A stretch of 64,000 nt of DNA from VRUE01 sp963703175 (GTDB lineage: Bacteria > Actinomycetota > Thermoleophilia > Solirubrobacterales > 70-9): contig OY969794.1 in the NCBI GenBank assembly GCA_963703175.1, positions 1,426,001-1,490,000 of the forward strand, given 5' to 3'. Both the position numbers and the translations under genes were made by a program. Below the pieces are notes generated by a model. That model was not told the DNA's origin and searched no databases. It saw only the letters and a program-made list of their open reading frames with translations. Within the stretch, counting starts at the first letter, position 1, and each line of letters opens with the position of its first letter. Below are positions 1-8,577 of the stretch, in pieces.

Positions 1-77
1 GAGCCGATGAAATCGGTGGCGACGTTGACGATCGGTTCGACGATCTTGTCGGAGAAGCTGGCGAGGACGATCAGCAT
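1..77 (-). CDS. DedA-family membrane protein, 5' end only
   Basis: Reading the minus strand from an ATG at 77 gives 25 codons (MLIVLASFSDKIVEPIVN and on) that run off the window. The start resembles the N-terminus of DedA/SNARE-associated membrane proteins, in which a short helix with a similar motif precedes the first membrane segment. It is divergent from the sugar dehydratase gene at 136, so both promoters should lie in 78-135. Only the N-terminus is visible, so the family call rests on recollection of the family and is tentative. Confidence 0.5.
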   Translation of the reverse strand, partial: MLIVLASFSDKIVEPIVNVATDFIG

Positions 78-135
78 GCGCGAAGCGGGGATTGTAGGGA
101 GCGCGCCGAACACCAACTAAACTCGACAGTTCCCC

Positions 136-2022
136 ATGGGTCGCTTGAACCACCCCGTCTACCGGACGCGGCTGCTCCAGGCGGGCGCCGACGCGCTTCT
201 CGTCGCCCTTGCTTATTACCTGGCGTTCCGGCTGCGGTTCCTCGACAGAACCGACCTCCCGCACCGCTATTGGGTTCTGTTTGCCCAATCGGTGGGCTTT
301 GTGGCCCTGATCGAGGTCACGGTCTTCGCCGCCTTCGGGCTCTACCAGAAGTGGTGGCGCTACGTGAGTGGCCGCGACTTCCTCACTATCGGCCGCGCGG
401 TTGCGGCCGCGAGTGCGATCGTCGTCGTCCTCTTCACCGTGCTAAAGCCATTCGCGCACGATTTGCCGCGCTCGGTTGCGGTGATGGACTTCCTTCTCAC
501 CCTGTTCCTGGTCGCCGGCGCCCGCCTCGCCGTGCGGCTGATCGTCGAGCGCCCAACCCACGGTCACCGCCTGCCCAAACACGAGGTGTTGGTAATCGGC
601 GCTGGCTCCGGCGGCCAGATGGTTGTCCGCGAGATGCACCTCAACCCCAACCTCGGCGCAACCGCGATCGGCTTTGTCGACGATGACGCACGCAAACAGG
701 GAATGCGGATGCTCGGCCTCAAGGTGCTGGGGACGACGGCGCAGATCGAGACGATCCTCGATGACACCGAGCCCGACGAGGTGGTGATCGCGATTCCCTC
801 GGCACCCGGCACGCTACGAGCCCAGGTCGTCGCCGCCTGCCGCGGGCGCGAAATCCGTGTCCGCACGCTGCCCACCGTGTTCGAGCTGCTGCGTGGCGGC
901 GTCCAGCTCAGCAAGCAGTTGCGCGAGGTGCAGGTCGAGGACGTACTCGGCCGCGACCCAATCGTGGTCGAGCTCGACCGGGTTGGTGCCTACCTGCGTG
1001 ACCGCATCGTCCTTGTTACCGGCGCCGGCGGCTCGATCGGCTCTGAGCTCTGCCGCCAGATCGCCCGCGTTGGACCGCGGCTGCTGGTGATGCTCGACCA
1101 CGCCGAGGACAACCTCTTCGAGATCGAGCGCGAGATGGTCGACGAGCGCCACTTCTCGAACGTCGAGGCGGTGCTCGCCGATTGCAGGGAGCCACACCGG
1201 ATGTTGGAGACGATGCAGCGCTTCAAGCCGAGCGTCGTCTTCCACGCCGCCGCCTACAAGCACGTGCCGCTGATGGAGGCCAACCCGCTGGAGGCGGTGC
1301 GCAACAACGCGATCGCGACCCGGATCACGGCCGAGACCGCCGCCGCCTCCGACGTCGAGCGCTTCGTCCTCATCTCCACCGACAAGGCGGTCAACCCGCA
1401 GACGGTGATGGGCGCCTCGAAGGCGATGGCCGAGTGGATCGTCGAGACCGCCGGTCACAAGCATCCAGGCACGCGCTTCGCCAGCGTCCGCTTCGGCAAC
1501 GTGCTCGCCTCATCTGGCAGCGTCGTGCCGATCTTCCGCGGCCAGATCGAGCGCGGCGGGCCGGTCACTGTCACCCACCCCGAGATGACCCGGTTCTTCA
1601 TGACGATCCCAGAGGCGGTGCAGCTGGTGATTCGCGCCGGCGACATCGGTGCCGGCCGGGGCGAGGTCTTCGTCCTCGACATGGGCGAGCCGGTGAAGAT
1701 TGTCGACCTCGCCAACAACATGATCCGCCTCGCCGGCTACGAGCCGGGGGCGGAGATCGCGGTCGAGTTCACCCAACCACGACCGGGGGAGAAGCTGCAC
1801 GAGGAGCTGATCGGCGGCAACGAGGAGCTGCATCCGACGGCGGCAAAGCGGATCCATCGTGCCGTCCGCGAAAAGCCACTTGACCCCCAGTGGGTGGAGT
1901 CGACGCTGAATTCACTGGAGCACCTGGTGATGGCCGGTGACGAGGCTAATCTCGCCGAGCGCATAGTCGAGCTGATCACCGCGCAGGGTGGGGACGCGGC
2001 GGCAGTCGGCTACGACGGATAG
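136..2022 (+). CDS. CapD/WbpM-type nucleoside-diphosphate-sugar 4,6-dehydratase, membrane-bound
   Basis: A 628-residue protein of usual length for the membrane-anchored CapD/WbpM/PglF family, which makes UDP-4-keto-6-deoxy-HexNAc sugars for surface polysaccharides. The first ~125 residues form about four membrane segments. A first Rossmann fold begins near residue 152 (VIGAGSGG). The catalytic SDR fold begins near 293 (VTGAGGSIGSE). The active-site stretch STDKAVNPQTVMGASK near 414 has Met where classical SDRs have Tyr, as is normal for this family. It opens a co-directional run of polysaccharide genes (2038-6408). The start is ATG at 136; the DedA start lies 59 bp upstream on the other strand. 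Confidence 0.9.
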   Translation: MGRLNHPVYRTRLLQAGADALLVALAYYLAFRLRFLDRTDLPHRYWVLFAQSVGFVALIEVTVFAAFGLYQKWWRYVSGRDFLTIGRAVAAASAIVVVLFTVLKPFAHDLPRSVAVMDFLLTLFLVAGARLAVRLIVERPTHGHRLPKHEVLVIGAGSGGQMVVREMHLNPNLGATAIGFVDDDARKQGMRMLGLKVLGTTAQIETILDDTEPDEVVIAIPSAPGTLRAQVVAACRGREIRVRTLPTVFELLRGGVQLSKQLREVQVEDVLGRDPIVVELDRVGAYLRDRIVLVTGAGGSIGSELCRQIARVGPRLLVMLDHAEDNLFEIEREMVDERHFSNVEAVLADCREPHRMLETMQRFKPSVVFHAAAYKHVPLMEANPLEAVRNNAIATRITAETAAASDVERFVLISTDKAVNPQTVMGASKAMAEWIVETAGHKHPGTRFASVRFGNVLASSGSVVPIFRGQIERGGPVTVTHPEMTRFFMTIPEAVQLVIRAGDIGAGRGEVFVLDMGEPVKIVDLANNMIRLAGYEPGAEIAVEFTQPRPGEKLHEELIGGNEELHPTAAKRIHRAVREKPLDPQWVESTLNSLEHLVMAGDEANLAERIVELITAQGGDAAAVGYDG

Positions 2023-2037
2023 CCTCTCGCAGCCAAC

Positions 2038-2838
2038 TTGGAGCTGATCAAGGAAATCGGTGCCTTCGCTGGTCTGGTCGCATTCCTCGGGCTGGCCGTT
2101 CTCGCCCTGCTGTCGTTCGCACAGGGGCGCGACATTCGTCGCCTGCGCGAGTGGGCGGGCTCGGCACCGGAGCGGGATTCGGAGCGCAAGGAGTCGACTT
2201 CCGCTGCCGCTGCGGAACGGGCCGAGGAGATGCGCAAGCTGGAAGAGGCCCGCGACGCCGAGCGTCAAGCCGCCGATCTACGCGAGCACCGCCGCGAGCG
2301 CCGCGAGGCCGGCCTGCCGGAACTGACCCGTAGCGAGCGCCTGCGCGAGCGCTTCTCGCGCGGTGGGGGAGATGGTGGAGGCGGCGAGGGGATCCGCAGC
2401 AGGCTGGGCGAACCGCGCTATTTGATCGCGATCTTTGTCGTCCTGGTGGTGGTTGTCGGTGGCGTTTCCTACGCGGTTTTGAGCGGTTCCAGCGAAGAAG
2501 CTGGCGGCAAGGGCGGTAAGCAGGCCTCGCACGCAGTAAAGCCCAGCGAAATCGAGGTAACGGTGCTCAACGGCACCGCCGTCGATGGTCTCGCGGGGAC
2601 CTACGGTGACATGGTCGAGCGCCGCGGCTACCAGCTCGGCGCGGTCACCAACAGCCGCTCGAGCTTTGCCGAAAGCGTCGTCATGTTTGCTCCAGGTGGC
2701 GGCCGTGAGGCGCACCGAGTCGCCGACTCGCTGGAAATCTCGCGAGTGCGGCCAATGACCCCGGAGATCGCCTCGCTCTCGGCCGGGGCTCCCGTCGCGG
2801 TCGTCGTGGGCGAAGACAATGCTTCAACGGCGGGTTAG
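2038..2838 (+). CDS. LytR C-terminal domain protein with two membrane segments
   Basis: 266 residues from a TTG start, the first usable start after the upstream stop; the ribosome site is weak, so the start is uncertain. There is a hydrophobic segment at residues ~8-24, a charged Ala/Glu/Arg-rich coiled-coil-like middle, a second membrane segment near residues 128-147, and then a LytR_C domain (IEVTVLNGTAVDGLAG to the end). LytR_C domains normally follow an LCP ligase domain or stand alone in envelope proteins; here no LCP domain is present. The 3' end overlaps the next gene by 20 nt, suggesting translational coupling. A wall or polysaccharide role is inferred from context. Confidence 0.75.
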   Translation: MELIKEIGAFAGLVAFLGLAVLALLSFAQGRDIRRLREWAGSAPERDSERKESTSAAAAERAEEMRKLEEARDAERQAADLREHRRERREAGLPELTRSERLRERFSRGGGDGGGGEGIRSRLGEPRYLIAIFVVLVVVVGGVSYAVLSGSSEEAGGKGGKQASHAVKPSEIEVTVLNGTAVDGLAGTYGDMVERRGYQLGAVTNSRSSFAESVVMFAPGGGREAHRVADSLEISRVRPMTPEIASLSAGAPVAVVVGEDNASTAG

Positions 2839-3280
2839 CACCGCAGCAGTCGTATTTGCCCTGCTCGTCCTCGCCACGATTGCCGCCTTTGCCTGGTCCC
2901 AGCGGTTGAAGCGAGATCCCCTGGTCCTCGATCGGGTCACCTTCGGCACCGCCGTCAGCCGCTCGTTCACGCCCAACGGCGACTGCCGTTTCGACAAGAT
3001 CCGGATCCGCTTCCGTACGACCATCTCCGACACGGGCGACGTCCAGGTGGTCAAGCCCGGCGGCAGGCTGATCGTCACCCTCGCCCGCGACACTTTCCTC
3101 AAGCGCTACAGCTTCCACACCTTCTACTGGGACGGTCGCACCCGCAACGACGGAACCGCACCGCCTGGCCGCTACAAGCTGCGGGTCAAACTGCTCGGCC
3201 AGGAACGGACGCTCGTCCCCGGCGGCGTGATGCGTTTGCACCACGCTTCGCACGAACCGATCGCGAAGTGCAAAAAATGA
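2819..3280 (+). CDS. exported FlgD-Ig-like domain protein
   Basis: 153 residues from ATG at 2819, inside the end of the preceding gene. An N-terminal hydrophobic segment (residues ~8-25) acts as signal anchor. The rest resembles a FlgD/CHU_C-type Ig fold: an FTPNGD motif near residue 47 and the YWDGRTRNDGTAPPGRYKL stretch typical of such domains. Probably a small cell-surface or periplasm-facing beta-sandwich protein. The stop TGA overlaps the next start (ATGA, 3277-3280), so it is co-translated with the ligase. No catalytic residues were recognised; a role in polymer export is context only. Confidence 0.65.
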   Translation: MLQRRVSTAAVVFALLVLATIAAFAWSQRLKRDPLVLDRVTFGTAVSRSFTPNGDCRFDKIRIRFRTTISDTGDVQVVKPGGRLIVTLARDTFLKRYSFHTFYWDGRTRNDGTAPPGRYKLRVKLLGQERTLVPGGVMRLHHASHEPIAKCKK

Positions 3281-4839
3281 GTGACGCTCTTGCTGGCGCG
3301 GGCGTTCTGATCGCCGCGGCTGCCGCGGCGTCGTCGATCCTGCTCCCCGCCGGCCGCATGCGTTCGGCCACGATGCTGCTGGCGCTGGCGCTGTTCCCAG
3401 CCTTGATCCTCGGCGACCAGTGGCACTCCGCCCAGATCGTCGACCTGCGCGACAATTCGATGCGACTCGCTGCGCTGGGAATCGTCGGGCTGGCGGTCGT
3501 CGCAATCCTCGCCGCTGTCTTCCGTCGCTGGCCGGTCGCCTTGCCGCTGGCGATCGTCGCCGCGCTTCCCTTTCGCGTCCCGCTGCACGCCGGGGGCGAC
3601 ACCGCGAATCTGTTGGTGCCGCTCTATCTGGTGATTGCCGGAGGAGTTATCTCCGCAGCGCTGGGCGAGTGGCAGGATCGCGGGGGGGTCGATCCGAGTG
3701 CTGGGTTTTTCGCCTCTCGCCGGCCCTCTCTCGCCGACCCTGCAGTGCGAAAAACAGGACGCCGCGCCCGGATCGACCCCCCCACACTCCTGCCATACGT
3801 TCTGGCCGGAGTGGTGCTCCTCTATGCACTGCAGACGCTTTACTCGCCCGACTTCTCGAAAAGCCTTCAGAACGTGTGCTTCTTTTTCGTGCCCTTTTCG
3901 CTGGTGTATGCGCTTCTGCGGGATGTGGCGTGGGATCGAAAGCTGCTTGTCCTTGTGTTGTGGGTCGTCAGCGTCGAGGCGGTTGCATTTGTCCTGGTGG
4001 GCTCGGTCGAGTACTTCAGTCGTGAGCTGTTCTGGAATGACCAAGTCATCAGGTCGAATGAATTCCATACGTATTTCCGCGTCAACTCGATCTTCTGGGA
4101 CCCGAATATTTACGGGCGTTATCTAGCGCTGGTGATCGTGGTGGCGATGTCCGCGCTGTTGTGGGCGAAAGAACGCCGCACGATGGCGCTGCTGACCGGC
4201 TTGGTGGCGGTGCTGTGGCTGGGCCTCGTGGTGACCTTTTCGCAGTCGAGCTTCGCGGCCCTACTTGCTGGTTTGGCTGTTCTAGCTGCTCTGCGCTGGA
4301 ACTGGCGCTGGACGCTTGCTGCCGTTGGAGCTGGCGCGATTCTCGCGATTGTCATCGTCCTTTTCGCTGGCGGCGTCTCGAAGCTGAGTCCCGACCGCCT
4401 CAACACCGACACGGGTGGCCGTGGCAACCTGGTCTCGGGCGGCGCCAAGCTGTTCGCGCAGAGGCCGATCTGGGGCTACGGCGCGGGCAGCTTCCCCCGC
4501 GCCTACCGCGAACACGCAGCAACCAAGAAAGTCCCCGTCTCGGTCTCCCACACCGAGCCGATCACGGTCGCAGCCGAGCAGGGCCTGATCGGCCTGGCCG
4601 CCTACGCAGCTCTCCTCATTACGGCGCTATGGACGATGTCGTATGGCTTATTCGCTTCTCGCGCGCCGACAGGACCCGCGCGCCAACGCCTAGTAGCCCG
4701 CGCCGCCGTCCTGGCCACTTTCGTCGCCCTGCTGGTCCATACGATGGCCTACGCCGGCTTTTACGAGGACCCGATCGCCTGGGTCCTGCTCGCGGTCGGC
4801 GCTTCGTTGGCAGCCATCCCGGTCCGCGGCTCGGCGTAG
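3277..4839 (+). CDS. Wzy/O-antigen ligase-family polytopic membrane protein
   Basis: About 520 residues with at least ten hydrophobic segments and a Wzy_C-like region (VTFSQSSFAALLAG near residue 312, then GGRGNLVSGGAKLFAQRPIWGYGAGSF). The family polymerises or ligates lipid-linked glycans at the outer face of the membrane. I chose ATG 3277 because it overlaps the preceding TGA (ATGA); an in-frame GTG lies at 3268. Odd feature: residues ~136-169 (Arg/Pro-rich, between membrane segments) are encoded by a 102-nt inverted repeat at 3682-3783 that looks like an in-frame insertion. It sits between the Ig-like protein and the flippase, as expected in a Wzx/Wzy locus. Confidence 0.8.
   Translation: MSDALAGAGVLIAAAAAASSILLPAGRMRSATMLLALALFPALILGDQWHSAQIVDLRDNSMRLAALGIVGLAVVAILAAVFRRWPVALPLAIVAALPFRVPLHAGGDTANLLVPLYLVIAGGVISAALGEWQDRGGVDPSAGFFASRRPSLADPAVRKTGRRARIDPPTLLPYVLAGVVLLYALQTLYSPDFSKSLQNVCFFFVPFSLVYALLRDVAWDRKLLVLVLWVVSVEAVAFVLVGSVEYFSRELFWNDQVIRSNEFHTYFRVNSIFWDPNIYGRYLALVIVVAMSALLWAKERRTMALLTGLVAVLWLGLVVTFSQSSFAALLAGLAVLAALRWNWRWTLAAVGAGAILAIVIVLFAGGVSKLSPDRLNTDTGGRGNLVSGGAKLFAQRPIWGYGAGSFPRAYREHAATKKVPVSVSHTEPITVAAEQGLIGLAAYAALLITALWTMSYGLFASRAPTGPARQRLVARAAVLATFVALLVHTMAYAGFYEDPIAWVLLAVGASLAAIPVRGSA
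3682..3783. repeat. 102-nt inverted repeat inside the Wzy/ligase reading frame
   Basis: Perfect 15-bp outer arms (GGGGGGGTCGATCCG at 3682-3696 and its complement at 3769-3783) enclose inner arms GTTTTTCGC (3705-3713) and GCGAAAAAC (3747-3755). Read on the minus strand, the core GCGTCCTGTTTTTCGC resembles the GCGTCTTGTACTTTTTCGC core of the three intergenic repeats in this window. The length is exactly 34 codons, so the frame is kept. It encodes a polar, proline- and arginine-rich loop. Confidence 0.75.
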
Positions 4840-4848
4840 GCTCGCGCC

Positions 4849-6408
4849 GTGTCGGGCTACCTCCGCCGCCTAGCGACGACCGGCGCCGCCTACACCGCGG
4901 CGAGCGTCTTCTCGAAGCTGATCGCGGTCGCGCTGCTGCCGCTCTACACGCGTTACCTGAGCCTCGATGACTACGGCGCCGCCGAGGTGATGTTCGCCGC
5001 CGTCGTCACGGCCAGCATCGTCGTCCGCTTCGGCACGATCGAGGCGCTGCTGCGCTTCTATTACAGGGACGACGAGGACCCCGCGGCGGTTGTCGCCACC
5101 TCCTTCGCAGCGCTGTTCTGGGTTTCCACCGTCGCGGCATTGATCGCCCTTCCCTTCGCCGGGCCGCTCTCCGAAGCCCTGCTCACCGAAGAAGCCGCCA
5201 TGGTCGCATCGCCGGCCGAACTCGGCCGGATCGCGATCGGCGGGCTCTGGGTACTAACGATGTTCGAGTACCTGCTCACCCTCTTCCGGCTCGAGGAGCG
5301 TGCCCGCGCCTTCTTCACGACGACGATCCTCAACGTGCTGGCGACGATCGGGCTGACCGTGTTCCTCGTCGTCGGCCAGGGCGAGGGTGCCCGTGGCCTG
5401 CTGCTCGGCAGCTACGCCAGCGGCGCCGCCTTCGTCCTCGGCCTGATCTTCATCCACCGCCGCCGCCTCTCGCTCTGGATCGACGGTCCCCTGCTGCGTC
5501 GGCTGACCCGCTTCGGCCTGCCGACGATGCCGGCCGAGCTCTCGCTCTACCTGCTCAACTTCGTCGACCGGATCGTCATCGTCCACTACGTTGGCCTGCC
5601 CGAGGCTGGCCTCTACTCGCTGGCGGTCAAGTTCGCCCAGGGGGTCAACGTCCTGGTGCGCGGCTTCCAGCTCGCCTGGCCGCCGCTCGCATACTCGATC
5701 CGCGACGACGACGAGGCCCGCAACGCTTACGCCGTGGTCGTCACCTGGTTCGTCGCCGGCTGTGCCTTCGTCGTCACTGGCATGTGGCTGTTCTCACGCT
5801 GGATCGTGCGGGTGTTGGCCGCGCCGCAGTTCTTCGACTCCTACGAAGCGATCGGGCTGATTGCCACCGGCGTCACCCTTTACGCCCTCTACATGGTGTT
5901 GGTCGTGATCCTCGGCAGGACGGGGCGCACCGAGTTCAACTTCCCGGCGACGATCGCCGCACTCGTCGCCAACATCGCGCTCAACCTGGCGCTGGTGCCC
6001 TCGCTGGGCATCGTCGGCGCCGGTCTCGCCCTGGTCGCCTCATACGTCGTCGTCGTTGCCCTGATGTACGTATTCACCCAGCGCCTCTTCCCGGTCCCCT
6101 ACGAATGGGGACGCCTCGCAAGGGTCGTTCTCGTCTCCGCCGCCCTAGTCGGCCTCGCCGAACTACTACTGCCGACCGAGGGGTTCGTGGGGCTGGCAGC
6201 CAGGATCGTCCTCTGGGTCGCCTACCCAGCCGTCCTCCTCTTCAGCGGCTTCTTCACGCATGAGGAGCGCGGCTGGCTCGCCCGCCTTCGTCACCCCGGC
6301 GAGCTCCTAGCAGCTCTTCGAGCCGCTCAAGCCAGGCCGGCGGCGGTCGACGGCCAAGTCCCCGAGGTCTACGAGGCCGAGCGCATAGATGAGGACTCCC
6401 GCTTGTAG
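4849..6408 (+). CDS. Wzx-like lipopolysaccharide/oligosaccharide flippase (MATE/MVF superfamily)
   Basis: 519 residues from GTG 4849, 9 nt after the ligase stop. About 12-14 hydrophobic segments, with the N-terminal motif GAAYTAASVFSKLIAVALLPLY typical of polysaccharide-exporting MOP-superfamily flippases. Predicted to flip undecaprenyl-linked repeat units for the neighbouring ligase. The C-terminal ~35 residues are a hydrophilic tail. The stop lies 4 nt before a 113-nt inverted repeat (6412-6524), and the next gene is convergent. Confidence 0.85.
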   Translation: MSGYLRRLATTGAAYTAASVFSKLIAVALLPLYTRYLSLDDYGAAEVMFAAVVTASIVVRFGTIEALLRFYYRDDEDPAAVVATSFAALFWVSTVAALIALPFAGPLSEALLTEEAAMVASPAELGRIAIGGLWVLTMFEYLLTLFRLEERARAFFTTTILNVLATIGLTVFLVVGQGEGARGLLLGSYASGAAFVLGLIFIHRRRLSLWIDGPLLRRLTRFGLPTMPAELSLYLLNFVDRIVIVHYVGLPEAGLYSLAVKFAQGVNVLVRGFQLAWPPLAYSIRDDDEARNAYAVVVTWFVAGCAFVVTGMWLFSRWIVRVLAAPQFFDSYEAIGLIATGVTLYALYMVLVVILGRTGRTEFNFPATIAALVANIALNLALVPSLGIVGAGLALVASYVVVVALMYVFTQRLFPVPYEWGRLARVVLVSAALVGLAELLLPTEGFVGLAARIVLWVAYPAVLLFSGFFTHEERGWLARLRHPGELLAALRAAQARPAAVDGQVPEVYEAERIDEDSRL

Positions 6409-6411
6409 ACG

Positions 6412-6524
6412 GAGGCCATCCGGGTAGGGGTGGAACGTCTTGTACTTTTTGGCCACCGCGATTCGCGGAGGACCGCTCCGGCCTCACCCAAAAAGTTAAG
6501 TGGAACCCCTACCCGGATGGCCTC
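6412..6524. repeat. 113-nt covarying inverted repeat, copy 1 (convergent intergenic)
   Basis: Perfect 20-bp arms: GAGGCCATCCGGGTAGGGGT (6412-6431) pairs with 6505-6524. Inside lie the conserved motifs CGTCTTGTACTTTTT (6436-6450) and CTCACCCAAAAAGTTAAG (6483-6500), nearly complementary to each other, and a small central hairpin (CCGCG/CGCGG). The right arm overlaps the last codons and TAG stop of the glycosyltransferase on the minus strand. It probably forms a long stem in RNA of either strand and may end transcription both ways. Related copies: 17122-17234 and 38969-39084. Confidence 0.85.
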
Positions 6525-7450
6525 GCACCACCCGCCCGATCCCGCAGACTTTCACCTCGATGTGGCAAGAGTGCTTGGCGGGCGTGTGCCCAGTAGATGC
6601 GAGCCGGCTGCTTGGGCATGACCGTGGCGGCTAGGGCGCGGAGGGCGTAGGACCAGGCGGTCAGAACGCGGACGGCGAGAGCTGCCGGACGCCCGTGATG
6701 CTTGCGCATGTAGAGGTCGCGGTTACGGTGGAATTCAACGATGCGGGGTAGGCCGGCAGCCAGGTCGGTCGAGAGCTGGTCGTGGTGGACCGCCTCGGCC
6801 GTGGGGACGTAGAGCGTTCGCCAGCCGGCTCCCGCCAGGCGCTTGCAGAAGTCACACTCGTCGTAGTAGACGAAGAAGTCCGGGTCGAGGTAGTCGATCT
6901 GCGCCGCGGCCTCCCGTCTCACCATGAATGCGCTGGACTGTGCCCAGTCGACGCGGCGGGTCTCGGTGCCGACGCTCTGCACGGTGAAACGGCGGTGCAA
7001 GAAGACAGCGCCGGCGAGCGCAGTGCCGACCCCGGGAAATCGCCAAGCGCAGGGGACGGGATTGCCGCCCGAGTCCAGTAGCTGAGCGCCTGCCGCCCCG
7101 GCGCGCGGATCGGAATCGAGGGCCGCGACAAGTGCGGCAGCTGCGCCGGGGCGCAACTCCGAGTCCTCGTTGAGGAGCAGGCAGTAGCGCCCCGTCGCCT
7201 CGCGCAGCAGGGTCGAATCGTTGGCCGCCTTGCCGGCGCGCTGCTCGAGCGCGATCAGGCGAATCTCGCTTCCCCTTGCTCGCACCGCCTCGGCTGAACC
7301 GTCGTCGGAGGCGTTGTCGAGGACAAGGATCTCGCACTCGATGTCGGCCGGATGAGTGCGCTCGATCGCGTCGAGGCATGCGAGCAGGTGCTCGCGGCCA
7401 TTCGTGTTCACGACGCAGTAGGAGAGCGCGGGCGCCACGCTCGCCACCAT
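6509..7450 (-). CDS. family 2 glycosyltransferase (rhamnosyltransferase-like)
   Basis: 313 residues, ATG at 7450. GT-A fold: SYCVVNTNGREHLLACLDAI near the start, the nucleotide-binding region ILVLDNASDDGSAEAV, and an LNEDSEL variant of the metal-binding DXD region, then YDECDFCKRLAGAGW. Such enzymes transfer a sugar from an NDP-sugar to a growing glycan on the cytoplasmic side. Its start codon is only 11 bp from the divergent glycosyltransferase start at 7462. The final codons (RPSG) and stop are encoded by an arm of the inverted repeat at 6412-6524, so this C-terminus may have been set by the repeat. Confidence 0.85.
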   Translation of the reverse strand: MVASVAPALSYCVVNTNGREHLLACLDAIERTHPADIECEILVLDNASDDGSAEAVRARGSEIRLIALEQRAGKAANDSTLLREATGRYCLLLNEDSELRPGAAAALVAALDSDPRAGAAGAQLLDSGGNPVPCAWRFPGVGTALAGAVFLHRRFTVQSVGTETRRVDWAQSSAFMVRREAAAQIDYLDPDFFVYYDECDFCKRLAGAGWRTLYVPTAEAVHHDQLSTDLAAGLPRIVEFHRNRDLYMRKHHGRPAALAVRVLTAWSYALRALAATVMPKQPARIYWAHARQALLPHRGESLRDRAGGARPSG

Positions 7451-7461
7451 AATCGCCCGCT

Positions 7462-8577
7462 ATGCGTGTCCAGCTGGTCGACCCCTCGGCCTTCACGCCT
7501 CCCTATGACCGTGCCTTGGCTGCGGCGCTCGCCCGTGGCGGCGCTGAGGTCGAGTTGCTGACCAGCCGCTTCCTCTACGGACCGGTGCCAGCGGCCGAGG
7601 GTTATCGGGTGCGCGAGTGCTTCTACCGACGCAGCGGGGCCCGCGGGCTCGACGCCCCCGCTCGCCGTGCCTTCAAGCTCGCCGAGCACGTTCCCGACAT
7701 GCTGCGCCTCCGTCGCTGGGCCGACGCGGACGTCCTCCACTACCAGTGGCTCACCGTTCCCAGCCTCGACTACCTGCTCCTGCCGTCGCTGCGCCCTCGG
7801 GTGATGACCGCCCACTACGTTTTGCCGCCACAGCCGAGCCGCCGGCAGCTAACGAGTGCCCGCCGTGCGTTTGGCGCGATGGACGCTGTGGTCGCTCACT
7901 CCGAGCACGGCGCTCGGCGGCTGCGGGAGCAGATAGGGCTCGACCCAGATCGCGTCCGGGTAATCCACCACGGCGCCTTCGACTACTTGACCCGGCTGCC
8001 GGAGGAGAAGCCGCTGCCGGCTGAGCTGGAGGGCGCTGATGGCCCAGTGATCCTTTTCTTCGGCCTATTGCGGCCCTACAAGGGGATCGACACCCTGCTC
8101 GAAGCATTCCGCCGGGTCGAGGGTGCCGAGCTCTGGATCGCCGGCAATCCGCGGATGGAGGTAGAGACACTGCGCTGCTTGGCCGCAAAGGCGCCCGGCC
8201 GCGTTCGCTTTCTCACCCGCTTCGTCGAGGACGCCGAGATCCCGGCGATCATGCGCCGTGCCGACGTCGTCGTCCTGCCCTACCGCGACGCCGAGCACTC
8301 CGGCGTGCTCTACGCCTCCCTCGCCTTCGGCAAGTCGCTGGTGCTGAGCGCCGTCGGCGGCTTCCCCGAGGTTGCCGAGCAGGGTGCGGCGCGACTCGTC
8401 CCGCCGGACGATCCGGCAGCGCTTGCCACGGAGCTCAACGAGCTGGTCGGTGACGAGGCAGCGCGTCTCGCGCTTGGCGAAGCCGCCGCGACGGCAGCGG
8501 CTGGCTCCTACTCCTGGGACGAGGCGGGGCGCCAGACGCTAGCCCTCTACCAAGAGCTCCTAGGGGCGCGGCAGTGA
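7462..8577 (+). CDS. family 4 glycosyltransferase
   Basis: 371 residues with a GT-B fold: an N-terminal acceptor domain, then IHHGAF near residue 169, YKGIDTLLEAF near 207 and the C-terminal nucleotide-sugar site around YRDAEHSGVLYASLAFGKS, with the Glu-containing EVAEQGAARLVPPDDP segment typical of GT4. Starts at ATG 7462, 11 bp from the opposite gene, leaving almost no 5' leader. The stop overlaps the next start (GTGA at 8574-8577), so it is coupled to the GT2 gene. Donor and acceptor sugars cannot be told from sequence. Confidence 0.88.
   Translation: MRVQLVDPSAFTPPYDRALAAALARGGAEVELLTSRFLYGPVPAAEGYRVRECFYRRSGARGLDAPARRAFKLAEHVPDMLRLRRWADADVLHYQWLTVPSLDYLLLPSLRPRVMTAHYVLPPQPSRRQLTSARRAFGAMDAVVAHSEHGARRLREQIGLDPDRVRVIHHGAFDYLTRLPEEKPLPAELEGADGPVILFFGLLRPYKGIDTLLEAFRRVEGAELWIAGNPRMEVETLRCLAAKAPGRVRFLTRFVEDAEIPAIMRRADVVVLPYRDAEHSGVLYASLAFGKSLVLSAVGGFPEVAEQGAARLVPPDDPAALATELNELVGDEAARLALGEAAATAAAGSYSWDEAGRQTLALYQELLGARQ

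Noticed and set aside
3682..3783. Sequencing or assembly artefact as cause of the palindromes
   Set aside because: Frame is preserved in all genic cases, and intergenic copies show compensated arm differences, which chimeric artefacts would not produce.
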